Assembly: GCA_963921935.1 (NCBI GenBank)
Contig: OY998180.1
Coordinates: forward strand, 102,738,614 to 102,802,613
From: Galeruca laticollis
Lineage: Eukaryota > Arthropoda > Insecta > Coleoptera > Chrysomelidae
DNA length: 64,000 nt
Direction: 5' to 3'
The notes under the pieces were generated by a model. That model saw only the letters and a list, made by a program, of their open reading frames with translations. It was not told the origin of the DNA and did not search any database. Numbering within the stretch: the stretch's first letter is position 1; every line of letters begins with the position of its first letter. Shown one piece after another: positions 21,298 to 33,006 of the stretch. Made by a program: the position numbers and the translations under genes.

Positions 21298-22117
21298 TAC
21301 AATGTGTCCAATTAAGTCGGAACCATATGGGAAACTTTTTTATTTTTAGTTTTACTAAAAAAAGTCATTCTTCATAAAAAGTTTTGCATGGTCTAAAACG
21401 TAAAATTCAACCATCAGATGACAACTTTTATCAGTCATATACGAGGTTCGTCGAAAAACATGATTTTCACCCAAGAGTAAAGTACTTTTATTTTTTACAA
21501 AATCGAAAATTGTTATAAAAAAGTTGATCACGATTGAAAACTATTGTCAGATATCCAATTTTACTTCTATTTTTTTATTATCTTTCGTTCAAACATTGAA
21601 AAATAACTATTTGAAGGATTCATTATATTGTTATGAATGTTATTTACTACTTATTAACTAAATTGTGTATCTTTTCATTTGCAAAATAAAATATTATGAT
21701 ATGTATGCATTAACTATTCAATTGCAATGTACATTGTTGCATAACTTAATAATGAACCGAAAGGTTATCATGTCTTTCAATAAAATAGCTGATTACAAGA
21801 TTTAAATATGCATGTATTTTATTTATACCAAAAAATATTTTTTCATGGCAGAAGGGCAATATTGGATATCTGACAACAGTTCTCAATCGTGTTCAACTTT
21901 TTTTAATAACAATTTTCGATTTTGTAAAAAATAAAAGTACTTTACTCTTGGGTGAAAATCATGTTTTTTGACGAACCTGGTATATGACTGATAAAAATTG
22001 TCATCTGATGGTTGAATTTTACGTTTTAGACCATGCAAAACTTGTTATGAGGAATGACTTTTTTTAGTAAAACTAAAAATAAAAAAGTTTCCCATATGGT
22101 TCCGACTTAATTGGATA

Positions 22118-22124
<7 letters not shown>
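21298..22124. mobile_element. Long-TIR MITE, Tc1/mariner-like ends
   Basis: An inverted repeat of about 267 bp: left arm 21298-21564 starting TACAATGTGTCC, right arm 21859-22124 ending GGATACATTGTA. The AT-rich spacer is about 295 bp with no coding capacity. The ends abut TA on both sides, consistent with TA target duplication in Tc1/mariner-type elements. The surrounding sequence is itself TA-rich, so the duplication is not decisive. Arms match at roughly 90%. It is non-autonomous. Confidence 0.75.

Positions 22125-22184
<60 letters not shown>
22123..22184. repeat. (TA)n microsatellite
   Basis: About 31 TA units between the MITE and the 470-bp repeat array. Confidence 0.95.
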
Positions 22185-22188
<4 letters not shown>

Positions 22189-22836
22189 TGATCGACGTTA
22201 CATCTTTCGATGGGGATGTAATTCAATACTCTGCGTGGTATTCGCCAGGAAAGTAGTTGTTTTTCACTTCGAAGAACGGTCAGGCTAATATATCGAAATT
22301 TCGACTAAAACATAGATGCAGTAGAACATCGAAATTCATTTTTCATATACCTCGTATTTTTTGAAATTTTAATTCATTTTATTCCATACGACTTATTCGG
22401 TCGAATAATTATCTGAGGTGGTGGTTCGCAACTGAAAGTGAAGATGGTGCCAGCTGACTACTTCTCACAAGTGTGCAACCACACGAGCCAAATAGAGGTT
22501 GTCGGAGAACGGAATCTTCAGTTCAGATTAGAGACTCTGAACTAGAAGGCATTACGGCACTCTTGAAGAGACCCAAGAAGGTCGAAAACGGTCAGTGTAC
22601 TATGCCCTCCTCCTATCGGTTGCGAATCACCACAGATGTCCGTATCGACAAAAGGGTTGATCGACGTCACGTCCTTCTAAGGGGATGTAATTCAATATTC
22701 TGCGTGGTATTAGCCAGGAAAGTAGTTGTTTTTCATTTCGAAGAACGGTCAGGCTAATATGTCGAAATTATTGAAATTTCGACAAAAACGTAGGTGCAGT
22801 AGAAAATCGAAATTCATTTTTCATATATTCATATAT
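22185..22836 (+). repeat. 470-bp repeat family, array A (about 1.4 units)
   Basis: GGATGTAATTCAATA recurs at 22214 and 22683, 469 bp apart, with the surrounding 100-150 bp repeated. The same unit forms array B at 33.0-34.2 kb. Both arrays directly follow a (TA)n run. Short frames inside are conserved only because the DNA is repeated; I see no protein family. Confidence 0.8.
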
Positions 22837-22837
22837 A

Positions 22838-24679
22838 TGAAGAATGACGGCTCTGTATCAGCTAACCGAAGTCATCCAGAGAACTCTGAATAACAAAGAA
22901 AACGCAATGTGCGCATTCCTGGATATATCCGGGGCCTATGACAACACAACTCATGTGTCTGTCAAAGAAGCACTAAAAAGACGAGGAGTAAATGAAACCA
23001 TTGTAAAATGGATGTATGAGTTATTGACGACGAGGATAGCTGAGACACAGGTGGGGAATCAAACCACTTTAGTTAAAGCCACTCGGGGGACACATCAAGG
23101 GGGAGTGATATCTTCCCTTCTATGGAGCCTCGTAGTAGATGAGTTGCTCTTGGCTTGGCTTCGAATGTATGGGCTATACTGATGACATAGTTCTAATAGT
23201 CAGAGGCAAGTTCGAGAGCACCTTGTGTGATTTATTACAAAAGGGCCTCAGAATCATTGAGCAATGGTGCTTGTCAGTGGGGCTAAACATTAACCCAAAC
23301 AAGACCATAGTAATTCCATTTACCCGGAAAAGAACACTTCCAGCCATGGAACCCATATCCTTAAATGGGGAAATCATAGAATGGACATCAGAAGTTAAAT
23401 ATCTAGCGATAACCCTAGACAGTAAGCTTCTGTGGAATAAGCATGTTGAAATAACTGCTAGTAAAGCAATAAGAGCTTTGATGACGTGCAAAAATCTAGC
23501 TGGTAAGAGGTGGGGCTGTAACCCAAAAATACGCCATGATTGTGAGACCAGCAATTACGTATGGGACAATAGTTTGGCATACAAAAGCAAGTCAGTACAG
23601 CAAGAGGAAGAACCTTGACAAAGTTCAAAGGCTTACCTGTGTGTGCATTACTGGAGCTATGAGAACGTGTCCAACTAGGGCACTTGAGATCATTACAGAT
23701 CTCACACCTCTACATCTGTTGATAGAAAGATCTGCCCAAGAGGCAATTCTTAGAATATCTAAGGAAGGTTCAGGCAATGAGAGTATTAAAAATCAGGGAA
23801 CCTGGTCCTCTCTAACAAAATACTACTAATAATCTCATCATCGAATCTTCCCAGTGACGAAATGATCAAGAAAGTAAGTATCGAAAAGAATTTCACTACG
23901 ATGCTAAATACGAGGAGAGACTGGGAAAGGGAATACACCACCCAAACTCTTAAAGAAAACACCATTATATGGTATACGGATGGTTCAAAAACCACCACTG
24001 GAGCAGGCTCTGGAGTATTTGGGCCTGACACTAGATACTCATTATCGTTAGTCTCCTTCCCGAACGTCTTTCAGGCAGAAATACTTGCGATTGAAAGATG
24101 CGTAAAAATGAACCTAGAAAGAAACTATTAGAAATGTGACATGTCGATCCATTCTGATAGTCAAGCAGCTATCAAAGCATTGATGAAGAGGCCAATACAC
24201 TTGCCAGGAAAGGAGCACAAACGCCCTTTATTAGCCCGGAGCCTTTCTGTGGTGTAGGAAAATGCTCCTATAAGAAAGAGTTTCGGAAGAAGGAGAAAAC
24301 CGAAAGAGAAGCACTCTGGCGGTGCCTTCCCGGGTTGGAACATTCCAAAAAGTTCCTGCGGAACTTTTACACTGCTAGATCCAAAAAATATTTGGACCTC
24401 AGTAAAAATAAGCTACATCTACTCACGGGCTTTCTTACAGAACACTGCCGCCTTAGGAAGCACCTAATGAGAATAGGTCTAGCAGAAACTGAGGAGTGTA
24501 GATTCTGTGGGGAGGAGGATGAAACTCCGGATTACCTAGTTCTGGAATGCCTCGCCATTGCAAGCCAACGCAAGAAATGCTTCGATCAAGAAACTTGTAA
24601 GAGTGAGGATATAACCTCGTTGAAGCCGTTCCAAATACTAGAGTTCATTAGAACCCTGGAACTAGAAGGCGAGCTGTAG
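22838..24679 (+). pseudogene. RNase H-bearing LINE (LOA/I-like) RT to C-terminus
   Basis: 5'-truncated. RT begins with ALYQLTEVIQ and AFLDISGAYDNTT, then THQGGVISSLLW. YTDD (23175-23186) lies just past a frameshift near 23165. NPNKTIVIPF and VKYLAITLD follow, then in a new frame IVRPAITYG and CITGAMRTCPT. An RNase H domain starts at WYTDGSKTTTGAGS (about 23970) and continues with HSDSQAAIKAL after a stop. The C-terminus has a zinc-binding-like CRFCGEEDE...C block and ends LELEGEL. RNase H downstream of RT is characteristic of the I/LOA-type clades. At least three frame changes and several stops make it dead. A run of G follows the stop. Confidence 0.8.
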
Positions 24680-24879
24680 TAGTAGCGAGAACAGCTCTGA
24701 TAGGGGGGGGGGCACAATAAACTTTAGGTTTCAGTGCACAAAACACATTCGGTATTGTCAATATGTTATTTTTGTAATCGAACAAATTACTTTGTCACCT
24801 GCGAATATGACAAATAAAATAAAGAAGTGATGTAAGAAGTGACCATAAGTTCCTCTTTATCGTCCATGCCCTATATCCC

Positions 24880-25490
24880 AGCATCATAAAGACAAACAAA
24901 TACATATTACATTGGATGGGGAAAATGGAAAAAGTAATCACAATACATAGACAAAGAACTGGAGATACCGACAGCGAAATAATCACCGAAGCATAATTAT
25001 TATTGTATCACTTACTTTCAAGATTTCGTAGACGAAAAGGAAACTTATGAAAACGGAAAGGACTGTGTACAAAACATTTCAATTTTGCCATACGGCAGTG
25101 AAAGCTAGGTGATGACAGACAAACTAAAAACCGGACTACAGTCTATGGAGATAAAATATTTGCGAAATGTAAAAGGAATAACACGCAGAGATGAAATGGA
25201 GTAGTCAGAATAAAACTAAACGTAGATCCAAACCTAAAGATAATCGAGAATAATCAAATAAAATCGTTTAAAAACCTACAAGATCAGAAACTCAAGGAAG
25301 TAAATCCATATGGTAAGCAAGATCGAGTACCGAAAGAATAATACAGATCCAGGAAAACCTGAAACACAGAAGTAGAAGCAATATTGGAAAGGAATTATGG
25401 GAACAAGCCAAAAACAAAATATGTCAAGTTTATATACGAAGAGAGAAAATAAAAATACAAAGCCCTCCACCTGGGTATTAAACGAAAGGT
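24880..25490 (+). pseudogene. Degenerate LINE 3' fragment
   Basis: Scattered blocks on the plus strand (LPYGSES-like near 25085, QSMEIKYLRNVKGITRRD-like near 25140, VRIKLNVDPNLKIIENNQI near 25205, EAILERNYG near 25375, ending PPPGY) are the post-RT region of an RTE-like LINE in multiple frames. No RT core remains. Confidence 0.55.
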
Positions 25491-26519
25491 GCCATATCAT
25501 CCATTTGAGAGTTTTAATGGAATAGTGCCTCTATAAACAAAAACTTATCTCAGCCACTAGATAGATTACGGTTTGTAAAGTGGAAATTTTCGCTTAGAAT
25601 ATTGAAGGAAACAATTGAATCTTCAATTGAATTTGATTAAATTTCTTTCGAATGAAAAATAAAAAGTGGACAATGTATTTTATGCCGTAAGGTATTTTCT
25701 TTCTTGTAGAAGTTTGATATTGCCATTAAACTCAGTTTTAGAACAAACAAGTTGAGTACACAAAGTTATGATTTTACGTCAACAAGATATAAAATGTAAA
25801 AAAATGGATCCATAAAAGTATAAAAAGTTAATGACTAGAGCGGAAGGAAATTGTATAGGTCAATTCTTATGTTCGAAAAACAGAGAGAGCCAACAAATCA
25901 GTAAATATTTTTCTTATGAAATAAAAGTTCTATACAAGAGCTATAAATTCAACTTCACCTGTCTAAAAAAGTTTATAATTATTTTTACTTATCTAGATAT
26001 ATTCAAATTTCGTCATGCAGACCTATAAATATTTAAAAAAAAATGTACCGACGATTTTCCACTGGAAAATGAAAAACTATGATTAACGCCAGAAAATAAA
26101 GAAGTTCTATGAGAAAATTCTTTCGAATGGCAGGTAAATTAAATTTCTGAGGACCCATTTCATCATTCGGAGAATCCTCACAAAAAGATAGAGCAATACC
26201 AGGGCCGGATTGATATAAATTTTGAAATAAAATATATAAAATTGTAATAATTAAAATATACCGTGTAATGGGGCGGCTTTGCCTTGGGGGGTGACGTTGC
26301 CTATTTATGCAGATAACCTGAAGCACTGTTGAAAGGAAGTGCGCTGTCTGTTGCGTTCAAATTATAGATGGGGGTACAAAAAATATGATTTTTAGAAGAG
26401 GAGTGAAATATCCCGAACATAATATCAACTCTACTAAAGGCTGCATGTCTGTAATGTTTACAGTTATTGCTGTTGGAGAAGTACTTTGTTATGTCGTAAA
26501 CAAGGCGGAACACTTCTGG
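25491..26519. other. No gene seen
   Basis: AT-rich sequence. Several frames of 60-100 codons exist on both strands but none shows motif content. Confidence 0.5.
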
Positions 26520-27345
26520 AGAATATGAGTTGAAGGAGGACCAAGTAACACAAGGTACGGGAGAACAACCTCGGGATGGTTTGATGGACTGAATTATGAG
26601 GAATGGTTCTCACAAATTATTGTTCCATGGGCAAAAAACAGGTAGGTCCGAAATGTATTATTGGGGATAATCGTACCTCACACCTCAGCGTGAAAGTTAT
26701 ACAGCGGTGTGAAAAACTAGATATCAAATTTGTACTTCTACCTGAAAATGCAACGCATCTTTGTCAGCCCAGATGTGGATTACTTTGCTCCTATCAAAAA
26801 AGTTTGGAAAAGCATTTTGACGGATTATAAAATGAAACATGACGAGATTAACCCAAAAATTACAGAGAGCCTCAAATCTGTCTACAGAACGTGTGGAATT
26901 GTTCCAGTGAACCGCCACGAGGTGATAAAAAATTCCCGGATGTGCCCCTGCATGTTCACGATGATGCTCCAGCAATAATGAGTGACAGATTTCTCAATTA
27001 TCTGCAAGCCAGCAGGAAATGGGGAGAGGAGATACCTATCAAAGGTGGTCAAAACAAAATTTCTATTCCCGCAAGACAATATGTGTCCCTAACCGATTTG
27101 CAGCCTCCTGAAAGTGAACAAGACAACGAAAATGTACATACAAAACATTCTGATGCTACAGCTGGTTGCAGTAAAGACGAACCTAATTCTGGGTCTAAGC
27201 GGAAAAGAGGCAAAGCAAAGAAAGAGCACCTCAATTGCAAAACCACTCTGAAGACACCAGCGACTCAGACGATGAGGCCATGTCCTTACATGACAGTTCA
27301 GATGGTGTAGAAAGTTTACCTGGTTTTGACATAAATTTGTAGATG
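26520..27345 (+). pseudogene. pogo/Tigger-like DDE transposase relic
   Basis: Blocks in order but in changing frames: GRTTSGWFDGLNYEEWF, then KCIIGDNRTSHLSVKVIQRCE with the second catalytic Asp (GDN.SSH), FVLLPENATHLCQP, YFAPIKKVWKSILTDYK, and YRTCGIVPVNR. A C-terminal region ends RKRGKAKKEH. This matches the DDE_1 domain of pogo/Tigger/Jerky-type transposases, which cut and paste DNA with TA targets. The N-terminal DNA-binding region is absent and there are at least three frame changes. No terminal repeats were identified. Confidence 0.7.
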
Positions 27346-27846
27346 GATGCAGAGCAACTTAAAAAGGACGACTACATTATTGTAATATTTACAACGGACA
27401 AGAAAACATCCATATTGATCTGTAAAATTGGGCTATGAAAAGTAATAAAATCGTTCAAAGTTATTATTTTATTTTCTATCGATATATGAAATTTTTCTAA
27501 ATTATCTTGAAGTTTTTGTTGATTTGACCACAAAGTTGTAAAATATTTATTTAATTGATCAATCTATGTAAAGATATCTGCGAGTTAATTTTATGAATGA
27601 TTTGTTTTTGATAGTGTTGCAAGATATTTATTGTTGTATCATAACTTTCTTCATCATCTGATTCAAGATGGCCAGAAAACTATTTATTAACTTTACCTAC
27701 GGCATTTATTAGCCATCTTTTTGATCTGATGTGTGGGTAAATATTTTCCGATTTTCTGTCTATATATATTAATTAAAAATTTCGTTTTACCATCATTTGC
27801 TCAAGTAAATTATGATGTGAAATAGGATTAGTAGCATTACTTTGTA
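27346..27846. other. No gene seen
   Basis: AT-rich spacer between the transposase relic and the gag fragment, with no frame or motif of note. Confidence 0.5.
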
Positions 27847-28242
27847 TTAATCTGCTTCTTTAATTTTAAGCCATGTATTCAATTTCATTCTATTTCCGAC
27901 GATAACTTCAGCTTTTCCCAATAATTTTTCCTGAATGCATTCTAATATAAGATTATTGACCTCCACATCATTATGATGTGCATATGTTTCTATTAATCTT
28001 TCACAACGAGTGATACATTTACTTAGATTATGACTATCACCATCGTAAGATTTAATATTTTCTAGTTTTAATTTAAATAACTCACAGTTGATAGCAGTAG
28101 ATAACTTTGTAGCTGCTGTAGCCATTTTTAAATTATTAGATGAATGTAAATTCTCAAAACTATTCTTATTCGCATTTTCTTTAATATTAAGCTTATTAAA
28201 TACTTTTAATAAATCTTCTAAATCATTGATAAGAAAATTCAA
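27847..28242 (-). pseudogene. gag: Errantivirus-type gag N-terminal fragment
   Basis: 131 codons on the minus strand align by eye with the Gag at 1014. Shared features include the CELFKLKLENIKSYDGD region and LILECIQEKLLGKAEVIVGN. It stops at the position equivalent to about residue 110 of that Gag. The leader upstream (above 28242) has a CCGTGAGTAGC donor-like site and a (GGTAAA)n-like stretch. No LTR or pol was found nearby. It is a distinct, more divergent family member, truncated. Confidence 0.72.
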
Positions 28243-29199
28243 ATTTCTTTATCAAATTGTCTTTCATATACTCAAAGGTAAAAGGTAAAGGTAAAAAAGA
28301 AGGAACTTGCTACTCACGGTTAATTGTAGTACTCAGGTTCCTCTTCGGCGATGGAATCCGCACTCGATGTTCAAACATCAAATTGTGAAAGTTCCTTACT
28401 CAACACTATTCTATAAAGTTTTCCACAACCGCACGAATTCTACTGTGACTACGCCAATTATGGATTTTACTGAAGAGAATACTTCTTTTTTAAAACTTTT
28501 CTTACAAAAATTAATTACAATTTGAGACTGGTTATACAATCAATGTCAAACTTAAATCTAGAAATTACTACACAATTTTTTTTATATACATAAATAAATG
28601 CTGTTGTATCTTATATTTCCGTTGTGCTGGAAATTTCTAGGCCTGTAAGTACAGAAATCTTTTTATAATCAACAAATACCGAAATGTTCCTTCTGTTGGA
28701 TGTTGGAACGACTTTCACGGTGTAATATATTATACGATATGTACCCAATTTGTGATATTATATTCAGCTGAGCATTTTGAAATGTTCATTTTGTGTAAGT
28801 ATAATTTCCGTATGGTTTATTATATGCAATTATTTTGATACTTTTGTAAGGTTTCTTATAGATAATTTTTTGTTTAGCCTGTTGAATTTTAATGCTAATA
28901 ATGTTTTTTTTTGAGAATAAATTACTGTATCAAATTCAAAATTTGAAGAGTACTTATTAAGTTTGGACGATCACCTGATTGTCAGGTGACACTACCAATT
29001 TTCTTGAAACTTTTATTTTGGTTCAGATTTTGTTACAGTTGTAAAATTTATCTGTAATTCTCTCGAGTGAAAGTAGCGTCCTGTCGTCGAGACGAGAGAT
29101 GAAATTTATCTCGTCTGACGGGACGAGAGAAGGCCTTCGCTTGTCTCGCGGCAACACTTAATCAGAATAGTAAGTCTTCTTCATTTTCTGCAGCAATCT
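28243..29199. other. No gene seen; includes a GC-richer palindromic stretch
   Basis: At about 29060-29150 repeated CTCGTC/GACGAGA motifs in both orientations could fold back on themselves. No family was recognised. Confidence 0.4.
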
Positions 29200-29530
29200 C
29201 TATTCGTGTAAATCACACAATATCTGTTTTGTCACCAACTTTGTTCAATATGTATTCAAGTCGGGATAAAAATAAATATTCAAATGGGCAACATTGGGTA
29301 TTTTGACGACATTGCATTTGTTGCTGAAACAATTCAAGATCTCCAGAGAATAGTGAACAATGAATAGTAATTGAAGAATTAGGATCGACATTAATGTGGT
29401 TTTGATTCAAAAAATTAAATTCGAAAGCTATTAAACGTCTGGTTTACCTAGATAGAAAATATTGACATAGAAGTCAACATAAATGAAACCAAAATCATGA
29501 TGTCAAGGACCAACTTCAAATATCTTCATA
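29200..29530 (+). pseudogene. Short LINE RT relic
   Basis: The plus strand reads VLSPTLFNMYS then FDDIAFVAETIQDLQ, and further on a KTKIMMS-like piece. These are RT palm motifs B and C and the following region of an RTE-like LINE, in broken frames. Only about 110 codons are present. Confidence 0.5.
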
Positions 29531-30064
29531 GACTTTGTTGAGTAGAATAAATTAGAGTTTTATAGTTAACATTTTCCTGAAAGTAAAATATTTTGAGAGA
29601 GGGATAAATATTCAGTTGAGTACGTATTTACTTGTATGGAATGCTCTAAAATTGTACATATCCTCTAAATGTTCACTTATGTGTCTGTAAAGATAAGTAA
29701 GATATTCCATAATAAACCTCCTATAGAAATGAGAAATAAATTGATTGAGTTATCTAATTAAAAGTCGATGAAGCGGCGAACAAAACATAATATAATAATC
29801 CTATAATAGCGACTAAAAATGTAGCTTCTTAAAGAATGTTTATTGCTGGTCCGTTTCTGGAGTCTCCTTTTAATTAAATAGAAGATGGGATAGGAATTTT
29901 AATATCTGTAAGATATTCATGGAATTAGATATAACCCGTCGAATTGTCACACCTTTCTGGCTAAAGTGAAAATGCATAGAGAAGATTACGTTACTCATAT
30001 TTCCTAATAAACAGGGTAAAAGTAGGAATATAACCAGTAGCATATCGTATTGGATCGTATAAGT
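29531..30064. other. No gene seen
   Basis: AT-rich spacer without recognisable frames or repeats. Confidence 0.5.
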
Positions 30065-30235
30065 TATATCCTTCTTGGCTTATCCTTATGCTTTTTCAGG
30101 TGTCGGATTGGGAGTCCGTGTACTCTACCACCCAAATTTGCTTTTCTATTCCCGGTAAGCATTTTCACATCTTCCAGAAATTTCCCTTTATCTCATCCTA
30201 TTTATTATTTTTTTTCCTTTCCGTTTAAGAGCTTC
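30065..30235 (-). repeat. 3'-end fragment of LINE related to the 12.2-15.9 kb element
   Basis: TTTCAGGTGTCGGATTGGGA and the following bases resemble 12236-12260 and onward (CAGGCGTCGGATGTGG) in the same orientation, so this is the extreme 3' end of a related minus-strand LINE. Confidence 0.55.
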
Positions 30236-30284
30236 GACTGCTATGGCCATTAGCTCTACTTAAGAATTTAAAATTGACATTGTT

Positions 30285-30724
30285 CTATGACTTGTTATAT
30301 AATTGTAGTGCTTTTAGGTAGGAATCATTATCTTTAATAGTATGTTTAATTTCAGAATCGACATCTGTAATGGTTCTTTGAATATTATTGTGAGGGCAAT
30401 TGAAGATATGTTCGACATCAAATACACATTTGCAATGGTTGCACCTAGGTCGATTTGTTTCTATCAGATGGTGGAAATGTGTTAAACGGGTATGACCTAT
30501 TCTCAATCTACATATCACTTGCTCTGTTCTGCTCAGGGACTCAGGATATTTCTATTTTTTACGGGTGGTTTTATTTCACTCATGTCACCGTTGTAGCTGG
30601 ACCATCGTCTTTGCCATGCACTGGTAAATAAATAATTCATAAAATCCCACGAGTAGTGAAGAACTATAAGCTCACTGTGGCAGAGCTTCTTTACCACAGT
30701 AAGTTTAATTACTATGAGGGTCAC
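30285..30724 (-). pseudogene. LINE C-terminal fragment with zinc-binding motif
   Basis: The minus strand reads SAWQRRWSSYNGDMSEIKPP, then after a frame change CRLRIGHTRLTHFHHL and CNHCKCVFDVEHIFNCP. RLRIGHTRLTH with a following C-x2-C...H...C cluster is the common C-terminus of I/Jockey-like, often RNase H-bearing, LINEs. RT and endonuclease are missing, so this is a 3' remnant only. Confidence 0.7.
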
Positions 30725-30911
30725 CGGGTACTCAAGGACATCGTTTCCGACCTGCTAACTGGCAGACCATACATCCTCTTGGCACGATAGTATTACACGC
30801 TAGGATTGCGAATTTTTTTTCGAGGTTTACTCCTCTAGATCCTTGGGATCTCTCCTTTTAGTCGCCTTTCACGACATGCTGGATTTACCCTGGGAATATT
30901 CTACCTAGTGG

Positions 30912-32870
30912 CCCTATTTATTATTATTATTTCAATCTTCTCAGGCTTCATTCCTGGTTTTTGCATTTAGCGAGGTACGGGTGGGTTACCAAGCACTCTC
31001 GTCTATTCTTGACTCATGAATTTTCGAACAATTCTTGTTGTATTCAGTACAACTGCTTTCTGCATGGGCCTGTACAAATTGGTATTTAATGCCAGTGTTT
31101 TGAGGCTTCTATGTAGTTCCTTTGGGATCGCACCAGTGGCGAACAAGACAACGGTTATAATGGTCACTTTGTTGAGATTCCACAGGTATTTGATTTCATC
31201 GGCGAGGCCAGTGTACTTTCTTTTCTTTTCTTCGATACTGGTTATAATATTGTGGGTGTTAGGGACCGCTATGTCTATGATGTATGCCTCCTTCTGTCTG
31301 TCATCTCTTACAACTATGTCTGGTTTGTTGTAGGGGATCCTCCGGTCTGTTATAATGGATCGATCGTAGTAAACTGTGATATGATCTTTCTGTACTACTG
31401 CAGCTGGTTGATATTCGTAGTACGGTATTTTATTGCTGCTTTCTATTATTCCCCAATTGTGGCATATTTCTTGGTGGATGATAGCAGTGACTTGATTATG
31501 GCGGTGTAAGTAATCATTCTGTGATAACATGCTGCCGTGATGTGTTGGATGGTTTCCGGCGGATCCTTGCATTTCCTACATCTGTCATCTGTCACACTTG
31601 TTTCTTGGGCATTGTATTTGTGGTAATTCTTTGTGTGTATCACCTGATCTTGTATGGCTATAAGGAAGCCCTCTGTTTCTGGGATTAGTTCGCCTGTCCT
31701 TAACCATTCGTTCGACGCTTGCTTGTCGACACGGGGTAGGTCGAGGTCATGCGGGTGTCGCCCATGAAGGGCCTTGTCTTTCCATTCATTCCTCTTCTCC
31801 TCTATACTAATATCATGAGTTCATTGCCTTGCAGTTCTTCATTGCATAGGTTCAGTGGTGTATATCCTCTATCTGTCATGCATGCAAGTTGGTGTAACGA
31901 TGATGTTTCTTTTCTTTTGTGGAAGTATGATCTCATCATTTTGATCTGGTGTTGTGCAGGTTTTTGATGTCTATTAAATCTCAGCATCCTTCTTTCCTTG
32001 GAAGTGTAATTGTTATTGTACTGGATTTGGGGTGGTATTTTCTGTGCTCTGTTAGTGTTGTTCTTGTTTTTCGCATAATATTATCTAGGTTTGTTACTGT
32101 CCAGTTTATTACCACAAATGAGTACGTTAGAATGGGTATAGCTAGGGTGTTGAGAGCTTTGAATATGTTTCGGCTGTTCAGTTCGGTTTTACACAATTTG
32201 TTTACTCTAGTCATATATTCTCTTGTTAGGCTTTCCTTAATCCTTTTTTGGTCGATTGTTCTTGCTTGTTGATATCCTAGATATTTGTAAAGCTCTTGCT
32301 GATCCATTGATTCTATTATACCTCCATTTGCAAGTTGCACATTCCCTGTCTGGATCTTACCCTTTTTTATATGTATAGTTCTACATTTATCTAATATAAA
32401 TTTCATACATATGTCATTGGAGAACTTTTCCACTATTATAATCAGTTCTTTGAGTTTGTTTTGTGATGATGCGTAGAGTTTCTGGTCGTCCATGTATAGT
32501 TGGTGCGAGATGATGTGTTTTCTTTGGTTTACTTTCAGTGTGTATCCTATTCATGTTCGGTTCAATTGTTTAGAGAGCGGGTTTAGTGCCATACAGAACA
32601 GCAAAGTGCTCAACGCATCTCCTTGATAGATGACTCTGGTGATGTGTATTTCAGGAATGGTTATGGGTGTTGGACTGGCCGTTATCTGTATCTCAATTCT
32701 CCAATTATCCATGGTGTTCTTTAGGAATTTAATGAGTGTTGGGTGGACTTTGTACAGTTCCAGCACTTTGATTATTGTTATGTTGTAGATGCTCGTCTTA
32801 TAACGGTGTTTCAGATAGGAACGATACGAGTACAAGTTCCTCCTTTACTATTTTAAGTTTAGGTGTGTTC
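30912..32870 (-). pseudogene. Dong/R4-like LINE: RT plus restriction-like endonuclease
   Basis: 5'-truncated near 32870. RT blocks on the minus strand are IYQGDALSTLLF-like, LNPLSKQLNRT and, in the next frame, YMDD (32485-32496). RIKESLTREYMTRVNKLC follows, and downstream a CCHC knuckle (CRKCKDPPETIQHITAAC). The end is a restriction-like endonuclease with PYYEY, the catalytic PD-x14-D arrangement (KPDIVV...YIIDIAVPN), and QKAVVLNTTRIVRKFM. A C-terminal RLE instead of an AP endonuclease defines the R2/R4-type LINEs. The 3' end runs into (TAA)n at about 30912-30930, the type of target known for Dong. Frame changes near 32500, 31990 and 31550 inactivate it. Confidence 0.8.
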
Positions 32871-32910
32871 TTACTATTGCTGTTGTTTCCAGAGTAACAG
32901 CTTTCTGAAG

Positions 32911-32913
<3 letters not shown>

Positions 32914-32971
<58 letters not shown>
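32914..32971. repeat. (TA)n microsatellite
   Basis: About 28 TA units, directly before repeat array B. Confidence 0.95.
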
Positions 32972-32974
<3 letters not shown>

Positions 32975-33006
32975 GAATATAATTTTATAAAATACTAGGT
33001 GTCTAT

